This document shows, one piece after another, positions 34,938 through 45,175 of a stretch of 64,000 bases of DNA. Every line of letters begins with the position of its first letter. Positions within the stretch are counted from its first letter, which is position 1. The position numbers were made by a program, and so were the translations under genes. The stretch comes from Leifsonia xyli subsp. cynodontis DSM 46306. GTDB taxonomy: Bacteria > Actinomycetota > Actinomycetes > Actinomycetales > Microbacteriaceae. The stretch is taken from NCBI RefSeq assembly GCF_000470775.1, contig NC_022438.1, forward strand, positions 124,001-188,000, in the 5' to 3' direction. Under the pieces are notes generated by a model. The model was given only the letters and a program-made list of their open reading frames with translations. It made no database searches and was not told where the DNA came from.

Positions 34938-36668
34938 TCAGGCCACCTCCAGGCTCAGCTGGGACTCGACGATCTCGCGATACGTCTCGCTGGTCTCCAG
35001 CAGTTCGTCGTGGGTTCCGCTGCCGACCACCGTGCCGTCGTCCAGGACGACGATCGTGTCGGCCTCGCGGATGGTGGACACGCGCTGGGCGACCACGATG
35101 ACCGTGGCGTCCCCGGTCGACGCGGCGAGCGCACGCCGCAGTCGAGCGTCGGTCGCGACGTCGAGAGCGGAGAACGAGTCGTCGAACAGGAACACTTTCG
35201 GGTTCGAGACCAGGGCACGCGCGATGCAGAGCCGCTGCCGCTGGCCGCCGGAGACATTGGTGCCGCCCTGCGCGATCCTCTCCTGAAGGCCGTGCTCCTT
35301 CGCTCGCACGAAATCCTCGGCCTGCGCGACGCGCAGCGCCGCCCACAGCTCCTCATCGGTGGCGTCCGGTCGGCCGAAACGCAGGTTGGACGCGATGGTG
35401 CCGGAGAAGAGATAGGGCTTCTGGGGGACCAGCCCCAGCACGCCGGAGAGCTGCTCGCGGCTGAGCGAGTCCACCGTCACCCCGCCGATGCGGATGTGTC
35501 CGCTCTGCGGAGTGAACAGGTTCGCGATGACCGAGACAAGTGTCGACTTGCCGGAGCCGGTGGAGCCGACGATCGCGGTGATCCGTCCCGGCTCGGCCGT
35601 GAAGCTCACCCCGCTGAGCACCGGCCGCTCAGCGCCCGGATACCCGAACGTGACGGCATCGACCTCGACGCGGCCGTCAGCGGTCTCGGGAGCGCCCGCG
35701 CCGGCGACCGCTGCCGACGGCTCCGTCGCGAGCACCTCCTCGATGCGCTCGGCGCAGACCATCGCGCGCGGGATCATCATGGCCATGAACACACCCATCA
35801 TCACGGCCGTCAGGATCTGCAGCAGGTACTGCAGGAAGGCCGTCAGAGAGCCGATCTGGATATCGCCGGCGTCGACGCTGTAGCCGCCGAACCACAGCAC
35901 CGCGGCCGTCGCGCCATTCAGGATGAGCATGATGAGGGGGAACATGAGCACGAAGATGTTGCCCACCCTCACCGAAACGCGGGTGAGCGCGGCGTTCGCG
36001 TCGTCGTAGCGCTTGGTCTCGAACTTCTCCCGGACGAACGCGCGGATCACGCGAATGCCGACGATCTGCTCCCGGATGACGCCGTTGACTCCGTCGATCC
36101 GCTCCTGCATCTCGCGGAACATCGGCAGCAGCAGCCAGACCAGGACGCCGACGACCACGAACAGCACGATCACCGAGACCCAGATCAGCCACGAGAGCCC
36201 CGCATCCACCTGCACGGCCAGAACGATGCCCGCGACGCACATGATCGGCGTCGACACCATGAAGTTGAGCGTCATCAGCACCAGCATCTGCACCTGCTGC
36301 ACATCGTTCGTGTTGCGGGTGATGAGGGTGGGCGTCCCCCAGCGCGCTAGATCGAGCGCGGGGAGCGAGTCCACCTTGTGGTAGAAGGCGCGGCGGATGT
36401 CGCGGCCGACCGACATCGACGCTCGCGCCCCGAAGTAGGTGGCCGTGATCGCGGCAGCGACCTGCACGAAGCAGACGATCAGCATCGTCCCGCCGGTCGA
36501 CCAGATGAAGCCGGTGTCACCGGGGATGATGCCCTTATCGATGATGTCTTTGTTGAGCGTGGGCAGGTAGAGCGCTGCGAGCGTCGCAATCAGCTGCAGG
36601 ATCACGACGGCCGCCACAGCACCCCCGTAGGGGCGCGCGAAGCGCAGCGCCAAGCGAAGAAGTGTCAC
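34938..36668 (-). CDS. ABC exporter half-transporter (MdlA-like)
   Basis: A 576-residue half-transporter with the start placed at GTG 36668, where CAGGAA lies upstream and the protein begins TLLRLALRFARPYGG as in relatives; ATG 36743 would add 25 residues without a ribosome-binding site. TM domain 1-300 (LNKDIIDKGIIPGD, TLITRNTNDVQQVQMLVLM), then the ATPase: Walker A GSTGSGKSTLV, Q-loop LVPQKPYLFSGTI, signature NVSGGQRQRLCIARAL, Walker B VFLFDDSFSALD, in which the usual catalytic Glu is Asp/Ser-like (DDS). Such degenerate sites pair with a canonical partner, here the downstream broken gene. Substrate unknown, possibly drugs or lipids. Confidence 0.88.
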   Translation of the reverse strand: MTLLRLALRFARPYGGAVAAVVILQLIATLAALYLPTLNKDIIDKGIIPGDTGFIWSTGGTMLIVCFVQVAAAITATYFGARASMSVGRDIRRAFYHKVDSLPALDLARWGTPTLITRNTNDVQQVQMLVLMTLNFMVSTPIMCVAGIVLAVQVDAGLSWLIWVSVIVLFVVVGVLVWLLLPMFREMQERIDGVNGVIREQIVGIRVIRAFVREKFETKRYDDANAALTRVSVRVGNIFVLMFPLIMLILNGATAAVLWFGGYSVDAGDIQIGSLTAFLQYLLQILTAVMMGVFMAMMIPRAMVCAERIEEVLATEPSAAVAGAGAPETADGRVEVDAVTFGYPGAERPVLSGVSFTAEPGRITAIVGSTGSGKSTLVSVIANLFTPQSGHIRIGGVTVDSLSREQLSGVLGLVPQKPYLFSGTIASNLRFGRPDATDEELWAALRVAQAEDFVRAKEHGLQERIAQGGTNVSGGQRQRLCIARALVSNPKVFLFDDSFSALDVATDARLRRALAASTGDATVIVVAQRVSTIREADTIVVLDDGTVVGSGTHDELLETSETYREIVESQLSLEVA

Positions 36669-36846
36669 GGTCGTTCCTGGTTTCGAGTTCTGGGAAGGGG
36701 CCGGCGAGTCCGGAGAGCTCACCGTAACGCGAGCCTCGGACATTCTCGCTGTTGCGGCAGCTCAGACTCACGCTAACGCTGATTGCGGACAGTCAGAGTG
36801 CGCTTTTACGTGCCACGGGCACGAAAAAGACGTGCAAGCTCGGCAG

Positions 36847-37255
36847 TCAGGCCGGGACGTAGCCCAGATGCACGACACCGTTGCCGTAGACCTCGCTGGA
36901 ACGCAGCCGCAGCTTCGACTCGGCGTTCCCCTCCGGGAACAGCCGGGCCCCGCTGCCGCGCACGACTGGGTAGACGAACAGGTGCAGCGCGTCGACGAGT
37001 CCGTCGGCCAGCAGCGCCCGCACGAGAGTTCCGCTGCCGCTGATGTAGACACCGCCCGCGTATCCGTCCGCGAACGCGCGGATGCGGTCGGCGTCGTAGC
37101 CGCCCAGCGAGCGCGCGTTCGCCCAGAGGGACGCGACCGCCGCATCGTCCAGCGACGAGCTGACGACTCCCTTCGGGCTGTCGTTGAAGAACGGCGCCCC
37201 GGGATCGTCCTCAGCGGTCCGCGCCGACCACGCCGACGCGAACATCTCGAAGGTG
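36847..37255 (-). pseudogene. RibD/DHFR-like reductase, N-terminus lost at IS481 copy B
   Basis: The leftward frame enters from the IS border at 37255 and ends at TAG 36847. About 135 residues remain: WRRTFEMFASAWSART, FFNDSPKGVVSSSLDD, YAGGVYISGSGTLVRALLAD, LHLFVYPVVRGSGARLFPEG and YGNGVVHLGYVPA, the second half of RibD_C/dihydrofolate-reductase-like proteins. The NADPH-binding start (normally about 45 residues with LDGV) is missing because the gene was joined to a truncated transposase. ATG 37269 belongs to IS sequence. It is inactive in all likelihood. Confidence 0.82.
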
Positions 37256-37624
37256 CGCCGCCACTGCAATCGCTGTTCTGCGTCGAGCGGTCGGCTGGTT
37301 CGCCAGCCGTGGCGTCACCGTCGAACAGGTGCTCTCCGACAACGGCTCCGCATACCGCTCATACGCCTGGCGCGACGCTTGCGCCGAGCTCAGCATCCAA
37401 CCGAAACGCACCCGGCCCTACCATCCGCAGACGAACGGCAAGATCGAACGCTTCCACCGCACCCTCGCCGACGGCTGGGCATACGCCCGGCACTACAACT
37501 CCGAATCAGCCCGCCGCAACGCACTCCCGGCCTGGCTGCACTCCTACAATCACCACAGGCCCCACACCGCCATCGGCAGCCAGCCACCCATCAGCAGATT
37601 GACCAACGTCCCTGGGCAACACAC
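37256..37624 (+). mobile_element. IS481-family element, copy B (3' third only)
   Basis: This 369-bp segment is nearly identical to 20068-20438 of copy A and carries the last 120 or so transposase codons (SDNGSAYRS, NGKIERFHRT) and the right terminal repeat ending CAACACAC at 37624. The left part is absent: the junction with the reductase gene is at about 37256. The right flank is CTGG instead of CTAG. It marks a deletion or recombination breakpoint. Confidence 0.9.
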
Positions 37625-37736
37625 CTGGACCGAGAGCCTCTGCGCAATAAAAGAATCATCCTTTTTGGGTGATACAGAAGACGCCGAACGCTGTACACGA
37701 TCCACTCAACGTCTCTCGTCCGTTGGGGGTTCCACA

Positions 37737-39747
37737 GTGAGATCAGGTGTCATCCGTCATTGCACGCACAAGCCGAGAGCGGAGAGAAGCAGACTCAGCC
37801 GTGCGCTACGGCCCGCCGCTGCCGGCACAGCGCTCGCCCTGCTGCTGACGGGCGCGGGCCTGTGGGCTCTGCCCGCACAGGCCGCGCCGGGGGATCGCTC
37901 GGCGGCCACCGGACGCTACCTGAGCGGCTCGCTCATCGACCTCGACACCGGCCTTGCCTCCTCCCTCGGCGGTCAGAGCGCCGAGAGCAACGGAACGGCC
38001 GACCAGACGCACGCGAGCACCCTCAACGTCGGCACGCTGGGCACAGTGAACCTCACGACAGCGGGCGGCCTGCGCCTCCCGCTCAACCTCGGCGACGTCG
38101 GGGTGGTCGAGCAATACGCCTCAGCCCTGCGAAACGCCTCATCGGTGGGCGCGTCGGGGCTCACCTCCGCCACCGGCACCATCGGCACCGGCATCACCCC
38201 GGCCCCGGGCGTCGCGCCCGGTCCCCTGCACCTCTCCCTCGCGCAGGCGGTCTCCTCGCTGGGGCTGCCGACCGCGACGCTGAACGAACTCGCCCAGCTC
38301 GACCTCCGTGTCGGCGTCACCGCCGCTCGCGCCGCGCAGGCCGCCCCGGGCTCGCCGGCCGGTTCCTATTCGATCGCGGATTCCCGGCTCCGCTTCCAGA
38401 GCCCGACCCTCGCGGCGCTGACCGGCGCGATCACTACGCAGGTCGGCACCGTCCAGACGGCCGTCAACGGGCTCTCGGGCCCGAGCGGCACGCTGGCAGC
38501 CGCGCTGAAGACGCTCCCGCTCTCCGGCACCCTCACCACGACGGCGAGCGTGAGCGCGTCCACTCTGCTGTCCACCGTGTCGCCGCTGCTCACCGGCACG
38601 ATCACCGACCCCGCCTACCCGGGTGTGAGCATCGATCTCGGAACGGGCACGGTCACGGTCGATCCGGGCTCGCTCACCACGCTGGAGGGCCTCGCACCCA
38701 ACACCGAGCTGCTGACCGGAAAGGTGATCGCCGAACTCGGCGCCCGCATCTCGGGCGTGGTCGGTTCCCTGCTCACCCGCGTGCAGAACGCCCTCACCAC
38801 AGCCATCGGCGGGCTCAGTGTGACCGCGAGCGTCAGCGTGCTCGGCGTGCAGGTCGTCACCGTGAGCTCCACGATCGGAGCCCTCCAGAGCGGTAGCACG
38901 TCGGGCATCACCCTCGCCGGCGCCGGCCTCGCCCTGTCGCCCGGCATCGTGCTCAGCGCACTGAACGGACCGCTGAACTCCATCGGCTCCCTCGTCAAGG
39001 CCATCGGCCACGCGGTCATCGCACCGGTCACCAACACGCTGCTCCCCGCGCTGAACCCGGTGCTCAGCCAGGTCGTTTCGCTCACCGCCAACAATCAGTC
39101 CACCGTCGGCGGTGTGTTACCGAGACGGCACTGCGCGCCACCGTCCTCCCCGCCGGACCCGCGCTCGCCCTGAACGTCGCGAACGCCAGCGTCGGGCCGA
39201 ACGCGCTCGCCGGGCCTCCGACCGCGACCGGGATCACGCCCGCCCAAGGACCGGCGGCCGGCGGCACCCTCCTCACCCTCACCGGCACCGGCTTCACCGG
39301 CGCGACGGGCATCACCGTCGGCGGCGTCCCCGGTGTCGGCTTCACCGTCGTCAACGACACCACGATCACCGCCACCACCCCCGCACACACACCAGGAACG
39401 GTGAATGTCGTGGTGCAGCACCCCCAGGGCGACGCGGCACCGCTGACTTACACCTTCCTCGCCGCCCCGACGATCGGCTCGATCGCCCCGGCACAGGGAC
39501 CCGAGACCGGCGGCACCGCCGTCACGATCACCGGAACCGGGTTCACCGGAGCCACCAACGTCACCGTCGGCGGCACACCGGCCACGAACATCACCGTCGT
39601 CAACGACACCACCATCACTGCCACCACCCCCCGCCCACACACCGGGCACGGCCGGGGTCGTGGTCACGGCTCCCGGCGGACAGACCGCCCCGGGAACCTT
39701 CACCTACCTCCCGGCGCCGACCATCGCCTCCCTGACGCCCTGACTAT
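37737..39747 (+). pseudogene. Large surface protein with choice-of-anchor G and IPT/TIG repeats, 5' part
   Basis: Starts at GTG 37737 (GGGGGTT upstream) with a long signal peptide (LRPAAAGTALALLLTGAGLW, cut near PAQA). A 420-residue Ser/Thr/Gly-rich beta domain follows (GRYLSGSLIDLDTGLASSLG, LGTVNLTTAGGLRLPLNLGD), which I read as a choice-of-anchor-G region. Near 39110 the frame changes (TALRATVLPAGPALALNVA), then two IPT/TIG repeats (PAQGPAAGGTLLTLTGTGFT and PAQGPETGGTAVTITGTGFT), a further change near 39640 and the break at the IS21 element. The product would be a wall-attached adhesin or matrix protein. Its 3' part lies at 42332-43369. Confidence 0.8.
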
Positions 39748-39778
39748 GTCAAGGCTGGCGGGGACCGGGTTGTCGAAG

Positions 39779-40567
39779 TTAGTTGGCCCCAGCGAGTGCG
39801 GTGTTGCGGGTGTGTTGGAGGCGGTAGGAGGTGGTGCCGGTCTCGATGATGGCAGCGCAGAGCCTGGGGTCGGTGAAGGTGTCCGTCCATCCCGAGAATG
39901 ACTGGTTGGATGCGATCGCGACGGAGTTCTTCTCTTCGCGTTCGGTGAGGACTTGGAAGAGGAGCTCGGCGCCGCGTCGGTCGAGTTCCATGTAGCCGAG
40001 CTCGTCGATGCAGAGCAGATCGACGCGGCCGTAGCGAGCGATCGTGCGGGCCAACTGCTTCTCATCTGCTGCTTCGACGAGTTCGTTCACGAGCTTGGTC
40101 GCGAGGGTGTATTTGACTCGGTAGCCCTTCTCGGCTGCGGCGGTGCCGAGGCCGATGAGGAGGTGGCTCTTGCCGGTGCCGGAGTCCCCGATGAGGCAGA
40201 GCGGGTCGCCGCGTCTGACCCAGTCGCCGGTGGCGAGCGTGTGGATGGTCGCCGCGTTGATGTTCGGGTTGGTGTCGAAGTCGAAGTCGCCGAGCCATTT
40301 CTGACGTGGGAAGCCGGCGGAGGCGACGCGGCGGACGGTGGAGCGGCGGTCGCGGTCGTCGCACTCGGCCAACAGCACTTCGGCGAGGAAGCCTTGGTAG
40401 GACAGCTGCTCGTGCTCGGCGACCCGGATCGCTTCGTCCATCACGGCGCGAATGGTCGGTAGTCGCAGGCGTCTGCAGGCTTGGTCGACGGCGGCCGCGG
40501 CGGCTTCCTGGGTCATCCCGCGTTGCCGGCGGAGGGTGGTGGTGATGTTCGTGGTGGTTGGGCTCAT
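39779..40567 (-). CDS. istB: IS21 helper ATPase IstB
   Basis: A 262-residue intact protein from ATG 40567, overlapping the istA stop (ATGA). It has the DnaC-like AAA+ fold: N-terminal helices (QACRRLRLPTIRAVMDEAIR), Walker A LIGDSGTGKSHLLIGL, Walker B DLLCIDELGYMELD, sensor SVAIASNQSFSGW and the C-terminal IETGTTSYRLQHTR. IstB binds target DNA and stimulates the IstA transposase. It could still act with IstA from another copy of the element in the genome. Confidence 0.93.
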   Translation of the reverse strand: MSPTTTNITTTLRRQRGMTQEAAAAAVDQACRRLRLPTIRAVMDEAIRVAEHEQLSYQGFLAEVLLAECDDRDRRSTVRRVASAGFPRQKWLGDFDFDTNPNINAATIHTLATGDWVRRGDPLCLIGDSGTGKSHLLIGLGTAAAEKGYRVKYTLATKLVNELVEAADEKQLARTIARYGRVDLLCIDELGYMELDRRGAELLFQVLTEREEKNSVAIASNQSFSGWTDTFTDPRLCAAIIETGTTSYRLQHTRNTALAGAN

Positions 40568-42268
40568 GTGTCGGTGGTTCCTTCTCTCTCATCGGTGGTG
40601 GGGTCGGTGAAGACGGGGCGGCGCTGGAGGAGTTCGTCGTATTGGGTGACGGTCGGGAGCGGGCGTTTGTCCTGTGGCAGGCCGGCGATGACAGCCTGCG
40701 GATCCCGGAGCCGGCGCTGGGTGAGACTGACAACTCGTCGCTCGCGATCGGGGCGTTGTTCAACGGGCTGTCGGTGTTGGATGGCCCCACCTGCGTACAG
40801 TCGTGCTTCAACCGCGACGACGTCAGCGGAGATGGCCCCGACCGAGAGTGCCGCGCGGATCCCGGCGATCACGTCGGCTGCGCGCATGCTGCGATGGAGC
40901 AGGAGCACGTCGACGAGCTCTCTGGTGCCGGCCGTGTCGCCATTGACTTTCCTTGCCTCCTGCCAGAACGCTTCATGGGCGGCGGTGAAGGTTCCCGCCT
41001 CCCGGGCGCGTGCAAGTGCTGTCGAGCCGGGGAACGCGCCGGGCTTGTGCCGGAGGACCTCGAGGTAGTGATCCAGCTGGATCGACTCGCCTCCGCGGGC
41101 GACCACGCGTTCGTGCCGGGCGACTTCAACGCGCCCGTCGAAGACGACGACCTCGGAAGCGCGGAGAGACGCGGACTTCACGGCCGATGAGCCGGGCAGG
41201 GACAGAGTATTTCGCCATCCGGACCGTGATCAGCCCGGACCGGTCGACCCGAGGATGCAGCACCAGTCCCGGATCAAATCGCTCCGCCGGCAGCGGCCGA
41301 AGGAGCGGGCGTTCTGTAGCGAAGTCGTCCTCGACCTTGGTTCGGCGCTGCGCGATCCGGCGCTGCTCGTCACGGGCATCCCAGCGGCGGATCATCGCGT
41401 TCAGTTGCGCGAGGGAGTCGACTTCGGGCATGGGTGAGAGCCACGTGCGGCGGAACCGGCCGACCTCGCCCTCAACGCCGCCCTTCTCGTGCGCACCGTC
41501 AATGCCGGGCTGGCAGTAGAACGCGTCGAATCCGTAGTGGGAACGGAACAGGACCCAACGGTCATTCTCGACCCGTTTGCGGTCCTTGCCGTTGACCACG
41601 GACTTCACCGCGGCGGCCAAGTTGTCGTATTTGATGTGAAGGGTCGGCATCCCGCCAATCTCCTCGAACGCGTCGATGTGGCCTTCCAGGAACGCCTCTT
41701 GCGACTGCGTCGAGTAGACCCGGTGAATCGCCTTCCCCGAGTACGAGAGCCGAAAAGTGAACATGTGGCACTTGGTCTTCACCCCGGCCAGGATCACCCA
41801 GACCTCACCGAAATCGACCTCCGCCTCCGCCCCCGGAGCATGCTCCTGCGGGACGAACACCTCCGGCAGACGACCAGCCTCCGCGTCGATCTGCGGGCGC
41901 CGGGAGCGCACATAGTCACGGACCGTGCCGTAGGAGACATCGACCTGGTGCTCATCGAGGAGACGTTTCCAGATCCGTGTCGCCGTCTGCTTCTGCTTCT
42001 TCGGCGCCCCGAGATCCTGACGCAGAATCGCGTCGATCAGCTCGCGAACCAGATCCAGCTTCGGCGACGACTGAACTCTCGGCTTCCGCGACGGTGGCGT
42101 CGCTGACTCCAAAGCCTGACGAACCGTCCGCCGGTGAACACCATGACGAACAGCAAGCTCACGAATAGAGAGACCCTCCACCCGGGCATCTCTCCTGATC
42201 GCAGCGAACTGATCCAACCTCGACCCCAACCCGGGCCCTCCCATCCTGAAGTAACAGACGGGAACCAC
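40564..42268 (-). pseudogene. istA: IS21 transposase IstA, split by a 2-bp loss
   Basis: The first frame (from ATG 42268, or more likely a start nearer 42244) encodes the HTH (LSIRELAVRHGVHRRTVRQAL) and the DDE core (EAEVDFGEVWVILAG, HIKYDNLAAAVKSV, GAHEKGGVEGEVGRFRR), then AKYSVPARLIGREVRV and a stop at 41126. The natural continuation SLRASEVVVFDGRVEVARHE is in the frame ending at 40564. At about 41172 TCTC stands where TCTCTC is expected, a 2-bp loss. The truncated protein keeps the full catalytic core but lacks the C-terminal beta-barrel and tail of about 200 residues. Confidence 0.85.
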
Positions 42269-42331
42269 ACTCAGGTGGGGCCACTTAGCTTCGACACAAC
42301 CAGCCCGGCAAGTCGCCGCCGGGGCCAGACA

Positions 42332-43369
42332 ACTCCGACAACCCGGAGCCCGCTAACAGTGACACAGACATGGTCCAGCACCCGGTCGCGGACTCCGCCC
42401 CCCGGCAGCTAAACCTACCTCCCGGTGCCGACCATCATGAGCGTCTCCCCGGCGAACGGGCCGCAAACCGGCGGCACCGATGTCACCCTCACCGGCACCG
42501 GCTTCACCGGAGCCACCGGGGTCACCTTCGGTGGCGCACCGGCCGCTGAGATGACCGTCATGGACGACAGCACCATCACCGCCACCACGCCGGCGCACCT
42601 TCCGGCCACGGTGAGCATCGCTGTGGAGCACCCGAACGGCGACTCCAGCCCCGACGGCTTCACCTTCGACGCGGTGCCCGGCGCTCCGGTGATCTCCGGC
42701 CTCGCGCCGGGTCACGGTCCCGCCATCGGCGGAACGACCATGACCCTCTCCGGCAGCGGGTTCATCGGCACGACGGACGTCACCGTGGACGGCGTCTCCG
42801 TTCCGTTCAGCGTGATCGACGACGGCACCATCACCGTCACCGCTCCGCCGCACGCGGCCGGCACCGTGCCGGTCGTCGTGACCACCCCGATCGGACCCAC
42901 ACCGTCGGCGGTCTTCACCTACGATCTGGGGACCACCGTCAACGGCATGACGCCCAGCAGTGGCCCGGAGACCGGCGGGACGGCCGTCACCATCACCGGC
43001 GGCTGCTTCACCGACGCGACCGGCGTGCTGTTCGGGACGACACCCGCCGCCTCGTTCCGGGTGATGACCGACGCGACCATCGCAGCGGTGAGCCCCGCCG
43101 GGACCGGGACGGCGGACATCACGGTCGTGGGGGCCGCTGTCTGTGGCACCGGTACACTGACCGGCGCATTCCGCTACCTCGACCCGGGCGCGCCCATCAT
43201 CGTCCCGGCGGGCGGCACCACCTCGACAGGTGTCGCCGCGGGCTCCGCCGCCGGCCGCCTGGCCGGAACCGGTTCGACCACCGACGGCTTCGCCCTGCCG
43301 GCCGGCATCGGCCTGCTGATGCTCGCCTGCGGCGGACTCGTCATCCTGCGCCGGACACGACGCGCATAA
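42332..43369 (+). pseudogene. Large surface protein, 3' part with IPT/TIG repeats and LAGTG anchor
   Basis: It continues the gene interrupted at 39747. The first 80 bases are eroded (a coding-like VQHPVADSAPRQL in the wrong frame), then the frame from about 42413 is open: three more IPT/TIG repeats (PANGPQTGGTDVTLTGTGFT, PGHGPAIGGTTMTLSGSGFI, PSSGPETGGTAVTITGGCFT), a linker, the sorting signal LAGTG, a hydrophobic helix (LPAGIGLLMLACGGLVIL) and RRTRRA. LAXTG fits class E sortase. GTG 42425 could start a short protein, but it would lack a signal peptide. Confidence 0.82.
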
Positions 43370-43386
43370 GGAGAGGAGAAAGACCC

Positions 43387-43995
43387 ATGACCGACACCGA
43401 CGAGGACCGCGTCTCCGGACGCCGCCGCAAGCTGAAGGCCGTGCTGGCCGCCGGGCTCGTGCTCGGCGCCGGGGCCACCGTGACCCTCGCCGCCTGGAGC
43501 GACTCGGAGTACGCGACCGGGACGTTCAGCGCCGGGACGTTCAACCTGGTGGGCAGCACCGACGGCACCACCTTCACCGACCACGCCACCTCCAGTTCGG
43601 CGGCGTCCCTCCCGTTCACGGTGAACACGGCCACGCTGTCGCCGACCGATGTGACAGCCTCCCCGTTCGCCGTGCAACTCGCGGCGAACACCACCAACAA
43701 CGCCACTGTCACCGTCACCAGCTCCACGACGACCGGGTCCATCGCCAATCTGACCTATCAGTTGCTGCAGACGACCACCTTCGGCTGCACGGCGACGACG
43801 ACCGGCACCACCCTGGTCGCGGCCGGAACGGCTGTCGGCTCCGTGCCCAGCTCCACCACGTTCTCCCTCACCAAAGGGGCGAGCGGTGCGGCGGGCTCCC
43901 CGGTGTACCTGTGCTTCAAGGTGACAGCGGGCAGCGGACTCGTCCAGGGGCAGACCGGCACCGCGACCCGGCAGTTCCAGGCGGCGAGCCAGTAG
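43387..43995 (+). CDS. TasA/camelysin-like SipW-dependent secreted protein 1
   Basis: A 202-residue protein from ATG 43387 with AAGGAGAGGAG upstream. N-terminus: a basic stretch RRRKLKAVLAAGLVLGAGAT, then VTLAAWSDSEYATGTFSAG, the W-[ST]-D motif after a short hydrophobic core that marks SipW-type signal peptides, as in TasA. The mature domain is a Thr/Ser-rich beta-sandwich with two Cys (in TFGCTATT and VYLCFKV). In Bacillus such proteins form matrix fibres. It lies 17 bp behind the surface-protein gene and just ahead of a paralogue and the signal peptidase, forming an operon. Confidence 0.85.
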   Translation: MTDTDEDRVSGRRRKLKAVLAAGLVLGAGATVTLAAWSDSEYATGTFSAGTFNLVGSTDGTTFTDHATSSSAASLPFTVNTATLSPTDVTASPFAVQLAANTTNNATVTVTSSTTTGSIANLTYQLLQTTTFGCTATTTGTTLVAAGTAVGSVPSSTTFSLTKGASGAAGSPVYLCFKVTAGSGLVQGQTGTATRQFQAASQ

Positions 43996-43997
43996 GG

Positions 43998-44636
43998 ATG
44001 CCGCAGAAGCCGCCGCCGCGCAGCCGGAGAGCTCACACCCTCCGGCTGCGGACGGTGCTGGCAGCGGGCGTCCTCCTCGGCTCGGGCGCGGGGATGACGC
44101 TCGCCAGCTGGACGGATGCCGAGTTCGGCGGCGCATCCTTCACCGGCTCGGTCTTCACCACGGAGTCGAGCGCCAACGGCGGCGCCTACGCCGACAACAC
44201 CACTGCCCCGGGAGCGAGCCTGACCGTGTCGGGCGCGTTCGCTCCCGGGGTCTCGGTGTACGTCCCGGTCCTCATCCGCACCAAGGCCGCGTCTGTGGTC
44301 GGGACGGCGACGCTGAACGGCGCGACGCTCGGCGGAACGGACGCCTCCACGCTCCGGGCCGCGCTCGTCTACCGTGTCGTGCGCACGACGGGGACCTGTG
44401 CCGCGTCGGCGTTCGCCGGGAGCCCGGCCTTCGTCGTCGGCGCGTCCGGCGTCACTCGCCCGCTCACCGCCGGACAGGAGGCCGGCGTGAGCAACCCGCT
44501 GGCCGCCGCCACCGCGAGTACACCGGGAACGGCGACCGGTCTCTGCTTCGAGATCACCCTGCCGACCGGCGCGGCCAACAGCCTCCAGGGCAAGACCGCG
44601 ACCGCGACTTGGCTGCTCACGGCGGTGTCGAGCTGA
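43998..44636 (+). CDS. TasA/camelysin-like SipW-dependent secreted protein 2
   Basis: A 212-residue paralogue of the preceding protein, starting at ATG 43998 two bases after its stop. N-terminus RRAHTLRLRTVLAAGVLLGS, then GMTLASWTDAEFGGASFTG with the same WTD motif. The mature part has matching segments (VRTTGTCAASAF, ATGLCFEITLP, SLQGKTATATWLL) and two Cys in equivalent places. Translation is coupled to the signal peptidase gene downstream (TGATG overlap). The similarity of the pair indicates a tandem duplication and possibly a hetero-fibre. Confidence 0.85.
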   Translation: MPQKPPPRSRRAHTLRLRTVLAAGVLLGSGAGMTLASWTDAEFGGASFTGSVFTTESSANGGAYADNTTAPGASLTVSGAFAPGVSVYVPVLIRTKAASVVGTATLNGATLGGTDASTLRAALVYRVVRTTGTCAASAFAGSPAFVVGASGVTRPLTAGQEAGVSNPLAAATASTPGTATGLCFEITLPTGAANSLQGKTATATWLLTAVSS

Positions 44637-45175
44637 TGCGCGGGATGCTGCCCCGCGCTGGGAACGCGCTGCTCACGCTGGCGGCTGTCGCGGGTTCGCT
44701 GTGCATCGTCGGCGCGGTGACCGCGCTCGTCTTCCCTGTCGGGCTCATCCTGTTCAGCACCGGGTCGATGAGCCCGGCCATTCCGGCGGGCGCTGTCGCA
44801 CTGGTGCGGGAGATCCCCGCCGCGGAGGCGCGGCGCGGGGACATCGTGACTGTCGACCGGGCCGGCCAGCTGCCGATCACCCACCGTGTCATGCGGACGA
44901 CACCGCTCCTGGGAGGGGCCGCCGAGCTTGTGCTGCGCGGGGACGCGAACGCCGAGAACGATCCCGCACCGTACCGCGTGACGCATGTGCGGCTGGTGGT
45001 CGCGAGTGTGCCGGGCGGGGCACAGGGGATCGCGTTCGCGTCGAGCCCGGTCTTCCTGGGGATCGCGACCGTGGCGGCGGCGGGACTCGTGGCGTGGGCG
45101 TTCTGGCCGCGGGAGCAGACGGCGGGGGGATGCCCGACGCGGGGGCGCCGACGCGGTTCGCACCGGTCAGGCGAA
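44636..45175 (+). CDS. SipW-like signal peptidase I (ER-type, Ser/His), 3' end unclear
   Basis: Starts at ATG 44636 in the TGATG overlap. TM1 (ALLTLAAVAGSLCIVGAVTA), then the catalytic Ser in STGSMSPAIPAG and, instead of the bacterial Lys, a His in LPITHRVMRT, which defines the ER/SipW type; RGDANAENDP and TM2 (FLGIATVAAAGLVAWAFW) follow. That is a full catalytic domain in about 165 residues. The frame has no stop before 46132, so either the natural stop was lost or an indel exists near 45100-45180; the end given here is an estimate. It should process the two TasA-like precursors encoded just upstream. Confidence 0.75.

Larger units (their letters stand above)
39748..42331 (-). mobile_element. 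IS21-family element inserted in the surface-protein gene
   Basis: It contains istA and istB leftward in the usual overlapping order. The outer ends read TGTCAAGGCTGG at 39748 and, inverted, TGTCTGGCCCC ending at 42331; just inside, related sequences (TTGTCGAAGTTAGTTGGCCCC and TTGTGTCGAAGCTAAGTGGCCCC) form longer imperfect inverted repeats. The total is about 2.58 kb. A clear target duplication is not visible, and exact borders are uncertain by a few bases. It interrupts the IPT/TIG repeat region. Confidence 0.85.

Noticed and set aside
36803..36829. Hairpin CGTGCC-ACG-GGCACG with A/T flanks as a terminator
   Set aside because: T's precede and A's follow the stem on both strands, the reverse of an intrinsic terminator; kept only as a hairpin.
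39740..42340. A clear target-site duplication for the IS21 element
   Set aside because: The flanks do not match; the right flank is eroded or rearranged, so no duplication is claimed.
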